Assembly: GCA_934574045.1 (NCBI GenBank) | Contig: CAKTMK010000070.1 | Span: 1-5,683 of the forward strand | DNA length: 5,683 bases | Direction: 5' to 3' | Origin: an uncultured Oscillibacter sp. | Lineage (GTDB): Bacteria > Bacillota > Clostridia > Oscillospirales > Oscillospiraceae | In this document: one piece after another, positions 1-5,321 of the stretch | Numbering within the stretch: position 1 is the stretch's first letter | How the letters are laid out: every line of letters begins with the position of its first letter | Notes under the pieces: model-generated | What the model was told of the DNA's origin: nothing | The model's input: the letters and a program-made list of their open reading frames with translations, nothing else | The model's database searches: none | Position numbers and translations under genes: made by a program

Positions 1-1845
1 TTCGGCACCGGCGCGGTGAAGATGACCCCGGCCCACGACCCCAACGACTTTGAGGTGGGCCTGCGCCACAATCTGGACGTGATCCGCGTCATCGCCGACG
101 ACGGAAAGATCAATGAAAACGGCGGGCCGTACAACGGAATGGACCGCTACGAGTGCCGCAAGGCCATCGTCAAGGATCTGGAGGAGCAGGGCTACCTCGT
201 CAAGACCGAGGATTACAGCCACAACGTGGGCACCTGCTACCGCTGCCACAACGACGTGGAGCCGCTGATCTCCGCCCAGTGGTTCGTGAAGATGGAGCCG
301 CTGGCCAAGGAGGCGCTGCGCGTCGTGCGGGACGGCGAGGTGAAGTTCGTCCCCGAGCGGTTCAGCAAGACGTATATCAACTGGATGGAAAACGTCCACG
401 ACTGGTGCATCTCCCGTCAGCTCTGGTGGGGCCACCAGATCCCCGCGTGGTACTGCGACGAGTGCGGCCACATCAACGTCAGCCGTGAGGACCCGACAAA
501 GTGCGAACAGTGCGGCTGCACCCACCTGACCCGGGACCCGGACGTGCTGGACACGTGGTTCTCCAGCGCGCTGTGGCCCTTCTCCACCATGGGCTGGCCG
601 GAAAAGACCGCCGATCTGGAATACTGGTATCCCACCTCCGTGATGGTCACCGGCTACGACATCATTTTCTTCTGGGTGGCCCGGATGATCTTCTCCGGCT
701 GCGAGCAGATGAAGAAGATCCCGTTCCACACCGTGCTGATCCACGGCCTCGTCCGGGACGACAAGGGCCGCAAGATGTCCAAGTCTCTGGGCAACGGCAT
801 CGACCCGCTGGAGATGGCGGAGAAATACGGCGCGGACGCGCTGCGTTTCAACCTCATCACCGGAAACTCCCCCGGAAACGACACCCGGTTTTACACCGAA
901 AAGTGCGAGGCCATGCGCAATTTCGCCAACAAGATCTGGAACGCCAGCCGCTTTGTCCAGATGAACCTGACCATCGACCGCTGCGCCCTGCCCGAAAAGC
1001 TGGAGCAGGAGGACAAGTGGGTCCTCACCAAGCTGAACACGCTGGTGAAGGAGGTCACGGAGAATCTGGACGCCTATGAGATCGGCGTGGCCTCCGCCAA
1101 GGTGTACGACTTCATCTGGGACACCTACTGCGACTGGTATATCGAGCTGACCAAGACCCGCATGAACGGCAGCGACCAGCAGAGCAAGCTGGCGGCGGAA
1201 AACGTGCTGTGCTATGTTCTCAGCGAGGTTTTGAAGCTGCTGCACCCCTTCATGCCGTTCATCACCGAGGAGATCTGGCAGTCTCTGCCCCGCCGCGCGG
1301 ACGGCGCGGGAGAGACGGAGTTCCTGATGACCTCCGCGTGGCCGCAGTACCGCGAGGAGCTGAACTTCCCCGCCGAGACGGAGGCGATGGAGGCCGTGAT
1401 GGACGCCATCCGCGCCATCCGCGCCCGCCGGTCCGAGATGAACGTGCCGCCCTCCAAGAAGGCGGAGCTGATCCTCAAGACCGACGAGCCGGAGACGTTC
1501 CGTCAGGCCGAGCACTTCATCACCCGTCTGGCGTATGCCAGCGGCGTGGAGATCTCCGCGCAGGCGCCGGAGAAGCTGGACGGTCTGGTGACCATCGTTA
1601 CCCGCAAGGCCACCGCCTATATCCCGCTGGCCGAGCTGGTGGACGTGAAGGCGGAGCTGGAGCGGATCGCCAAGGAGAAGGAAAAGGCGGAAAACGGCCT
1701 GCGCATCACGGAGGGCAAGCTGAAAAACGAGAAGTTTGTCGCCAACGCGCCGGAGACCGTGGTGAACGCGGAGCGCGAAAAGGTGACCAAGTACAAGGAG
1801 CTGATCGCCAAGCTGGAGGAATCCGCCAAGGCGATGCAGGGCTGA
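1..1845 (+). CDS. valS: Valyl-tRNA synthetase, C-terminal ~614 residues (5' end outside window)
   Basis: Class I aminoacyl-tRNA synthetase that charges tRNA-Val with valine in the cytoplasm. The frame is open from base 1, so the gene is cut by the window edge; the GTG at 16 is internal. Roughly 265 N-terminal residues, including the HIGH motif, are missing (estimate from the usual ~880-residue length). Visible parts, numbered from base 1: the end of the CP1 editing domain (GTGAVKMTPAHDPNDFEVG, residues 2-20); a CxxC pair at 79/82; WCISRQLWWGHQIPAWYC near 137-152; zinc-type cysteines at 152, 155, 168, 171 and 173; DPDVLDTWFSSALWP around 179-193; the KMSKS signature at 258-262; the anticodon-binding helical domain from about 308 (FANKIWNASR); and a charged C-terminal coiled coil from about 547 to the stop (the ValRS tRNA-binding arm). 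No frameshift or missing motif is seen in the visible part. The protein ends normally and is followed by a terminator. Any T-box leader would lie upstream of the window. Confidence 0.97.
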   Translation, partial: FGTGAVKMTPAHDPNDFEVGLRHNLDVIRVIADDGKINENGGPYNGMDRYECRKAIVKDLEEQGYLVKTEDYSHNVGTCYRCHNDVEPLISAQWFVKMEPLAKEALRVVRDGEVKFVPERFSKTYINWMENVHDWCISRQLWWGHQIPAWYCDECGHINVSREDPTKCEQCGCTHLTRDPDVLDTWFSSALWPFSTMGWPEKTADLEYWYPTSVMVTGYDIIFFWVARMIFSGCEQMKKIPFHTVLIHGLVRDDKGRKMSKSLGNGIDPLEMAEKYGADALRFNLITGNSPGNDTRFYTEKCEAMRNFANKIWNASRFVQMNLTIDRCALPEKLEQEDKWVLTKLNTLVKEVTENLDAYEIGVASAKVYDFIWDTYCDWYIELTKTRMNGSDQQSKLAAENVLCYVLSEVLKLLHPFMPFITEEIWQSLPRRADGAGETEFLMTSAWPQYREELNFPAETEAMEAVMDAIRAIRARRSEMNVPPSKKAELILKTDEPETFRQAEHFITRLAYASGVEISAQAPEKLDGLVTIVTRKATAYIPLAELVDVKAELERIAKEKEKAENGLRITEGKLKNEKFVANAPETVVNAEREKVTKYKELIAKLEESAKAMQG

Positions 1846-1888
1846 GCGCATCCCGCGCGGGCCGGAGACGCTTCGCTGAAATGAAACA

Positions 1889-1927
1889 CGGGACGCGGAC
1901 CGGCGCAGCCGGCCCGCGTCCCGCTTT
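1889..1927 (+). terminator. Rho-independent terminator after valS
   Basis: A 10-bp perfect GC-rich outer stem (1889-1898 with 1914-1923) is followed by one A/C mismatch and a 5-bp inner stem (1900-1904 with 1908-1912) closing on a GCA loop. Only a short T stretch (CTTT) follows, so the hairpin is very stable but the U-tract is weak. Its position 44 bases after the valS stop fits a transcription terminator. A purely structural mRNA 3' end is the alternative. Confidence 0.75.
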
Positions 1928-1933
1928 CCGGAC

Positions 1934-1962
1934 TTTCCATTGGGTCAGGAGCGTGGTATCAT
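1934..1962 (+). promoter_or_regulatory. Possible sigma-A promoter for the lipoprotein gene
   Basis: TTTCCA (1934-1939) and TATCAT (1957-1962) are separated by exactly 17 bases and match the -35 and -10 consensus at 4/6 and 5/6 positions. The pair sits just after the valS terminator and about 90 bases before the lipoprotein start, where a new promoter is expected. A leader of about 80 bases would follow, in which I recognise no operator or riboswitch. The match is moderate and could arise by chance. Confidence 0.45.
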
Positions 1963-2052
1963 GGAGAGCGGAGCAGCGGAGACTGCCGGATGTCCGGAGA
2001 CCTGAAAACACGGAGCCGCCGCAGGGCGGAGAAATGAGAAAAGAGCAGATAC

Positions 2053-2964
2053 ATGAAAAAGAGAATTTGTGCGGCGGCGTGGATACTGCTGATGGCCGGG
2101 CTTTGCGTCGGCTGCGGCGGAGCGCAGGGGAACGGCCCGGGTGCCGCGGGCGGCTCGTCCCAGCTTGAAAGTTCCGCCGTCTCCGCGGAGAGCGGAGGCA
2201 TCGCATGGGACGACGAGCTGAACGTAGATTTTACCCACGACTATTCCGAGGAGATCCGGGCGGACGTGGACCGGGCAGCGTCGGACGCGGAGACCTTCCA
2301 GCAGGAGCTGGAGAACGTGGAGAAGCTCTCTCAGAGGTACGCGCCGCTGGCGGAGACGGCCCAGACGCAGGGGGAGATGAATGTGGCCTCCATGTGGCTG
2401 TTCACCATCTGGGACACGGAGCTGGATACCCTGTGGGACCGGGCTGCCGATCAGCAGACAGAAGCCCTCGCGGAGCGGGAGAGCTGGACGGCCATGCGGG
2501 AGGAAGCGGCGCTGCTGAGCGTCGGCTCCAGCGAGGAAAACGGCAGCATGTACCCCCTCCTCCGCAATTCCTTTCTGGAGGAGGCCACCAGAGACCGGGC
2601 GTATCTCCTTGCCGCCGGGCTGGCGGAGGAACAGGGTCAGTCCTTTGATCTGCCGGAGCGGTCGGAGAAATACGGCCTGTTCGCCGGCGGACAGGGGACC
2701 GGCGGCATGGACCGCTATCTCCTCACCCGGCAGGGCTGGGAGGGCGCGGACGAAGCGGCCATCTCCTTTCCCGGACGGGACGAGCTGAATGGGACCTTTG
2801 CCGACGGCGGAAACGGTGAGCTGGCGTTCACGGCGGACGACGGGAGCGTGAAGGGCGTCATTCGGATCGACGGCTGGGACGGCGCGCGCTTTGAGGTGAC
2901 GGAGGCGGCGGACGGGTCGCCCTTCTCCGCGGGAGAGACCGCCGAATTTCCGATCGTGTTTTGA
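2053..2964 (+). CDS. Putative lipoprotein with LprI (DUF1311)-like domain
   Basis: A 303-residue predicted lipoprotein. The start (MKKR) opens a typical signal peptide: basic n-region, hydrophobic stretch 5-20, and probable lipidated Cys21 in LCVGC, followed by a Gly/Ser-rich linker (22-50). The lipobox has Cys at -3, which is not canonical. Residues ~62-100 are helical and acidic. Residues ~107-195 resemble the LprI/DUF1311 pattern: GEMN (107-110), WDTEL (120-124), a conserved-type Trp145 in a charged helix, GSM (164-166) and TRDR (179-182). The C-terminal ~60 residues are Gly/Asp-rich and probably beta-structured, with no recognised family. In mycobacteria LprI acts as a lysozyme inhibitor; I do not extend that role to this protein with confidence. 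The ribosome binding site is weak (AAAGAG shortly upstream), but no better in-frame start fits a signal peptide. The next gene's Shine-Dalgarno overlaps its stop, suggesting co-transcription. Domain assignment is from memory of motifs and not searched. Confidence 0.75.
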   Translation: MKKRICAAAWILLMAGLCVGCGGAQGNGPGAAGGSSQLESSAVSAESGGIAWDDELNVDFTHDYSEEIRADVDRAASDAETFQQELENVEKLSQRYAPLAETAQTQGEMNVASMWLFTIWDTELDTLWDRAADQQTEALAERESWTAMREEAALLSVGSSEENGSMYPLLRNSFLEEATRDRAYLLAAGLAEEQGQSFDLPERSEKYGLFAGGQGTGGMDRYLLTRQGWEGADEAAISFPGRDELNGTFADGGNGELAFTADDGSVKGVIRIDGWDGARFEVTEAADGSPFSAGETAEFPIVF

Positions 2965-2969
2965 GGGAG
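2964..2969 (+). promoter_or_regulatory. Shine-Dalgarno deciding the start of the small gene at 2979
   Basis: AGGGAG lies 9 bases before GTG 2979 and shares its first A with the TGA stop of the lipoprotein gene. It supports GTG 2979 over the in-frame TTG at 2961, which overlaps the stop codon and would place this site inside the coding sequence. The overlap also suggests translational coupling between the two genes. Confidence 0.7.
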
Positions 2970-2978
2970 AAATGTACT

Positions 2979-3185
2979 GTGAGCAAATACGATCCCCTGT
3001 GGGAAGCCGTGCGGGAGCGCGGGGAGCAGTCGTTCAAACTGACGTTTGAGGAGATACAGCATATCGCGGGGATCCCCATCGACCACTCGTTCCTGAGGTA
3101 CAAAAAGGAGCTTGCGGAGTACGGCTATCAGGTGGGAAAGATCTCCATGAAGGAGCAGACGGTCGCCTTTCAGCGGCTGGACTGA
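2979..3185 (+). CDS. Small conserved-type protein of unknown function (68 aa)
   Basis: A 68-residue soluble protein with no signal peptide or membrane segment. The sequence begins SKYDPLWEAV and contains a pattern I associate with small uncharacterised bacterial proteins: a KYDPLW start, LTFEEIQHIAG (21-31), a helix YKKELAEYGYQVGKI (41-55), and a final strand TVAFQRLD. This order (short helix, FEEI..I.G motif, helix, beta hairpin ending in v.F.r) resembles the DUF7662-type small domain, an assignment made from memory and therefore tentative. It could be a small winged-helix-like fold, but no function can be stated. The start is GTG at 2979, chosen for the AGGGAG site 9 bases upstream; a TTG start at 2961 would add six residues. 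It follows the lipoprotein gene with a 14-base gap and is probably in the same transcript. The protein-like composition and close spacing make it a real gene rather than a shadow frame. Confidence 0.8.
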   Translation: MSKYDPLWEAVRERGEQSFKLTFEEIQHIAGIPIDHSFLRYKKELAEYGYQVGKISMKEQTVAFQRLD

Positions 3186-3193
3186 CGGCTCCG

Positions 3194-3237
3194 CCGGAAG
3201 GAAGCGCTCCCGGAAAGTGCTTGCCGGAAAGCGCTGC
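3194..3237 (+). repeat. Three degenerate 14-16 bp tandem repeats in the gap before dinB
   Basis: Three copies of a CCGGAA(A/G)..GYGCT-type unit start at 3194, 3210 and 3224; the last two share CCGGAAAG exactly at a 14-base period. Within the array AAGCGCT (3202-3208) can pair with AGTGCTT (3216-3222) through one G-U pair, giving a 7-bp stem with a 7-base loop. There is no T-tract, so this is not a convincing terminator for the upstream pair, although it is the only hairpin found there. Confidence 0.45.
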
Positions 3238-3267
3238 CCCTCCGCGCGTCCGCGGCGCAGATCGCAC

Positions 3268-3295
3268 TTGCAAATGCGAACATCTGTGCTATAAT
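3268..3295 (+). promoter_or_regulatory. Sigma-A promoter of the dinB operon
   Basis: The -35 box TTGCAA (3268-3273) and a perfect -10 box TATAAT (3290-3295) are 16 bases apart, and the -10 is preceded by TGC, making an extended -10. This is the best promoter in the window. It predicts a transcript start near 3302 and a leader of about 44 bases before the dinB GTG. A LexA-like operator fills its spacer. Confidence 0.88.
3277..3290 (+). promoter_or_regulatory. LexA (SOS) box in the dinB promoter spacer
   Basis: CGAACATCTGTGCT matches the Gram-positive LexA/DinR operator (CGAAC-N4-GTTCG type, core GAAC-N4-GTTC) with a perfect left half-site and one mismatch in the right core half (GTGC for GTTC). 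It lies between the -35 and -10 boxes and touches the first base of the -10, where bound LexA would block RNA polymerase. The downstream gene, dinB, is a classic SOS target, which strongly supports the call. The sequence match is seen directly; regulation is inferred. Confidence 0.78.
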
Positions 3296-3331
3296 AATAG
3301 AGGGGACGAAACCGAAATGCGCGGAACGGAA

Positions 3332-3337
3332 AGGAGG
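3332..3337 (+). promoter_or_regulatory. Shine-Dalgarno of dinB
   Basis: A full AGGAGG lies 8 bases before GTG 3346, which fixes that codon as the start in preference to the in-frame GTG at 3355. It predicts efficient translation once the promoter is derepressed. Confidence 0.85.
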
Positions 3338-3345
3338 GGGCGGCC

Positions 3346-4557
3346 GTGGGGCGCGTGATCCTGCACTGTGATATGAACAGCTTTTTTGCCTCGGTGGAGC
3401 TGCTCTCCCACCCGGAGCTGCGGAGCGAGCCGGTGGCCGTGTGCGGCGACCCGGAGTCCCGGCACGGGATCGTTCTGGCCAAGAACGAGGCGGCCAAGCG
3501 CTTCGGCATCGTGACGGCGGAGACCATCTGGCAGGCGCGGAAGAAGTGCCCCTCGCTGGTGCTGCTGCCGCCTCATCTGCCGCTGTACCGGGAGTATTCC
3601 AGGAAAATCAACGCCATTTACGACCAGTACACCGATCTGGTGGAGCCGTTCAGCGTGGACGAGAGCTGGCTGGACGTCACCGGCTCGCTCCACCTGCTGG
3701 GCGGGGACGCCCGGGCCGTGGCGGACGAGATCCGCGGACGGGTGAAGCGGGAGCTGGGGCTGACGCTCTCTGTGGGCGTGAGCTTCAACAAGGTCTTTGC
3801 CAAGCTGGGCAGCGACTATAAAAAGCCGGACGCCACCACCGTGATCTCCGAGGACAACTGGCGCGGGATCGTCTGGCCGCTGCCGGTGGGGGACCTCCTG
3901 TTTGTGGGAAAGGCCGCGCGGGCCACGCTGGCGCAGTTCGGCGTGAGGACCATCGGCCAGCTTGCCGCCATGGACCCGAACCAATTGGAAACGCTGATGG
4001 GCAAGGCGGGGCGGCAGCTCTACGAATACGCCAACGGGCTGGAGTGCGAGCCGGTCCGCGCCCGGGGCGACGTGGAGCCGCCCAAGTCCATCGGCTGCGG
4101 CTCCACCTTTCAAAAGGACCTGACCGGCCGGGAGGAGGTCCGGGCCGCTGTGCGGCTGCTGGCGGACGACGTGGCCTCCCGGCTGCGCCGCTGCGGGCGG
4201 TATGCCGGGGGCGTGGCTGTGACGCTGCGGACGCCGGACTTTCAGGACCGCTCCCGCCAGCGGCGGTTCTCCTCGCCCACCCATCTGATGCAGGAGCTGG
4301 CGGAGCAGGCCTCGGCGCTGCTGGACACGTTCTGGAAGCCGCCCAGCCCCATCCGGATGCTCACCGTCACGGCCATCGCCCTGACGGACGGAGACGAGGC
4401 ATACGAGCAGACGGACCTGCTGGACAGCGCCGCTCCCCGGCGGGAGCGGCAGGAGCGGCTGGAATCCGCCGTGGACCGGCTGCGCGGGAAATACGGAATG
4501 GGCGCGGTGCGCTTCGGCGCGTCTGCCCCCGGGAAAAAGGAGGACTCCCTGCTATGA
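3346..4557 (+). CDS. dinB: DNA polymerase IV (Y-family translesion polymerase)
   Basis: Error-prone polymerase that copies past DNA lesions, normally induced in the SOS response. It is 403 residues long, slightly longer than E. coli Pol IV (351). The N-terminal catalytic core has the first metal-binding Asp9 in ILHCDMNSFFASVE, with Phe14 in the steric-gate position, and the second acidic pair Asp105-Glu106 in FSVDESWLDVT. The fingers segment LAKNEAAKRFGIVTAETIWQ is of the form typical of Clostridia. Residues ~182-240 form the HhH thumb (GDLLFVGKAARATL...IGQLAAMDPNQLETLMG), and ~245-350 the little-finger domain. QTDLL (355-359), at the end of the little finger, is a plausible but weakened sliding-clamp binding motif (QLSLF type). 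The C-terminal ~40 residues are charged, ending in a basic, glycine-containing tail. All catalytic residues are present, so it should be active. A promoter with a LexA box lies upstream, and the stop overlaps the next gene's start as ATGA. Confidence 0.96.
   Translation: MGRVILHCDMNSFFASVELLSHPELRSEPVAVCGDPESRHGIVLAKNEAAKRFGIVTAETIWQARKKCPSLVLLPPHLPLYREYSRKINAIYDQYTDLVEPFSVDESWLDVTGSLHLLGGDARAVADEIRGRVKRELGLTLSVGVSFNKVFAKLGSDYKKPDATTVISEDNWRGIVWPLPVGDLLFVGKAARATLAQFGVRTIGQLAAMDPNQLETLMGKAGRQLYEYANGLECEPVRARGDVEPPKSIGCGSTFQKDLTGREEVRAAVRLLADDVASRLRRCGRYAGGVAVTLRTPDFQDRSRQRRFSSPTHLMQELAEQASALLDTFWKPPSPIRMLTVTAIALTDGDEAYEQTDLLDSAAPRRERQERLESAVDRLRGKYGMGAVRFGASAPGKKEDSLL
4537..4543 (+). promoter_or_regulatory. 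Shine-Dalgarno of the cyclo-ligase gene, inside dinB
   Basis: AAGGAGG lies within the last codons of dinB, 10 bases before ATG 4554. It confirms that start and shows the downstream gene has its own ribosome binding site despite the ATGA overlap, so it need not rely only on coupled re-initiation. Confidence 0.8.
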
Positions 4558-5144
4558 CCATCGCGGAAGAAAAACAGGAGCTGCGCCGCCGCGTCCGGGC
4601 GCTGGAGCGGACGCTCTCGCCCCGCTATAAGGCGCGCTCCGACGCGGCCATCGCCGCCGCCGTGTGCGCCCTGCCGGACTATCAGGAGGCGGAGACCGTA
4701 TTCTGCTTCGCGGGGACGGAGCGGGAGATCGACACCGGCGCTATCCTGCGCGACGCGCTGGCGCGGGGGAAGCGGCTGTGCCTGCCCCGCTGCACGGCGG
4801 AGCCGGGCGTGATGGAGCTGCGGGCCGTTTCGTCGCTGGACCGGCTGGCCCCCGGCGCATACGGCATTCTGGAGCCGGACGCGGACTGCCCGGTGCTGAC
4901 GCCGGACGAGGTGGACTTTGCGCTCATCCCCTGCGTGAGCTGCACCCGGAGCGGCCACCGGCTGGGGCAGGGCGGCGGGTATTACGACCGCTTCCTCTCG
5001 GCGTACCGCGCCAGCGCGGCGGTGCTGTGCCGGGAGCGGCTGCTGCGGGAGGATATCCCGGCGGAGCCGCACGATATGCCGGTGCCGTGGGTTGTGACGG
5101 AGGCGGGGCTATATGAGGACGGCGTGCCCGCCCGGCTCCAGTGA
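4554..5144 (+). CDS. 5-formyltetrahydrofolate cyclo-ligase
   Basis: ATP-dependent cytoplasmic enzyme (5-FCL, also called MTHFS; YgfA/YqgN family) that converts 5-formyl-THF into 5,10-methenyl-THF, returning this storage folate to the one-carbon pool. At 196 residues it has the normal family length. The N-terminal basic helix KQELRRRVRALERTLS (8-23) is typical. CFAGTEREIDTGAIL lies around 51-65, and the family signature for ATP/Mg binding, GHRLGQGGGYYDRFL, is at 134-148. The end, HDMPVPWVVTEAGLY, also fits (families usually have HD.p.d.iiTe). The start is ATG 4554, which overlaps the dinB stop in ATGA and has AAGGAGG 10 bases upstream. It is therefore almost certainly co-transcribed with dinB from the LexA-box promoter, and a strong terminator follows 23 bases after the stop. 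No sign of damage. Confidence 0.94.
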   Translation: MTIAEEKQELRRRVRALERTLSPRYKARSDAAIAAAVCALPDYQEAETVFCFAGTEREIDTGAILRDALARGKRLCLPRCTAEPGVMELRAVSSLDRLAPGAYGILEPDADCPVLTPDEVDFALIPCVSCTRSGHRLGQGGGYYDRFLSAYRASAAVLCRERLLREDIPAEPHDMPVPWVVTEAGLYEDGVPARLQ

Positions 5145-5166
5145 CCGGACGGCTTTCAGAGGACTG

Positions 5167-5201
5167 AACTGCGCGGAGGAGCGTTCCTCCGCGCAGTTTT
5201 T
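5167..5201 (+). terminator. Strong intrinsic terminator of the dinB operon
   Basis: A perfect 14-bp stem (5167-5180 with 5185-5198, AACTGCGCGGAGGA and its complement) closes on a GCGT loop and runs into a five-T tract (5197-5201). This is the clearest terminator in the window and ends the dinB/cyclo-ligase transcript. The 5' flank lacks an A-run of similar length, so good bidirectional action against the convergent transposase is not expected. Confidence 0.93.
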
Positions 5202-5244
5202 GCGTCCGCGGAGCCGTTTCCGGGCTGATTTTCCGCCCCGGCGG
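5202..5244. other. Short spacer after the operon terminator
   Basis: GC-rich sequence with no open frame of coding character and no promoter; it contains only the first copy of the 13-bp direct repeat. It appears to be chromosomal spacer between the operon terminator and the palindrome next to the IS. Confidence 0.5.
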
Positions 5245-5257
5245 GCCGTTTCCGGGC
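5213..5257 (+). repeat. 13-bp direct repeat in the gap after the operon
   Basis: GCCGTTTCCGGGC occurs exactly at 5213-5225 and again at 5245-5257, 32 bases apart. The second copy forms the left arm of the hairpin at 5245-5277. It may be the remains of a small duplication; no function is evident. Confidence 0.5.
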
Positions 5258-5277
5258 CGCCCCTGCGGCCAAACGGC
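5245..5277. repeat. GC-rich palindrome beside the IS end
   Basis: GCCGTTT (5245-5251) pairs with AAACGGC (5271-5277), and GGCCGC (5255-5260) pairs with GCGGCC (5265-5270) around a CCCT loop, leaving only a three-base bulge (5252-5254). No T-tract follows on either strand, so it is not a canonical terminator. It sits exactly where GC-rich chromosomal DNA changes to AT-rich IS DNA. Confidence 0.6.
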
Positions 5278-5300
5278 GCAAATGTCAACAGTAAATGCGA

Positions 5301-5320
5301 AAAAAATATAAAAAAATATA
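5301..5320. repeat. Tandem AAAAAATATA x2 just after the transposase stop
   Basis: Two perfect 10-base copies lie between the transposase stop codon and the presumed IS end. Read on the - strand they give T-rich tracts following the transposase gene, which could aid transcript release, but no stem precedes them. Confidence 0.6.
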
Positions 5321-5321
5321 A

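Noticed and set aside
1940..1962. TTGGGT as an alternative -35 for the TATCAT box.
   Set aside because: The spacer would be only 11 bases; TTTCCA at 17 bases is a better fit.
1209..2168. A 319-codon + strand frame running through the end of valS, its terminator and the lipoprotein start.
   Set aside because: It overlaps valS in another frame, crosses a terminator, and has shadow-like Arg/Gly/Ala-rich composition.
2715..3527. A 270-codon minus-strand open frame spanning the lipoprotein end, the small gene, the dinB promoter and the dinB start.
   Set aside because: It crosses a clear promoter and three well-supported + strand genes, and its sequence has no family motifs.
3289..4284. A 331-codon open frame on the minus strand across dinB.
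   Set aside because: It is antisense to a gene with all catalytic motifs, is rich in Arg, His, Pro and Gln as expected from GC-rich shadow frames, and shows no recognisable domain.
4044..4553. An upstream in-frame extension of the cyclo-ligase gene into dinB.
   Set aside because: The family normally begins near the MTIAEEKQELRRR segment, AAGGAGG precedes ATG 4554, and the extension is an out-of-frame reading of dinB.
5245..5277. The GC palindrome as a second terminator for the dinB operon or for the transposase.
   Set aside because: Neither strand has a T-tract after the stem, and a much better terminator already lies at 5167-5201.
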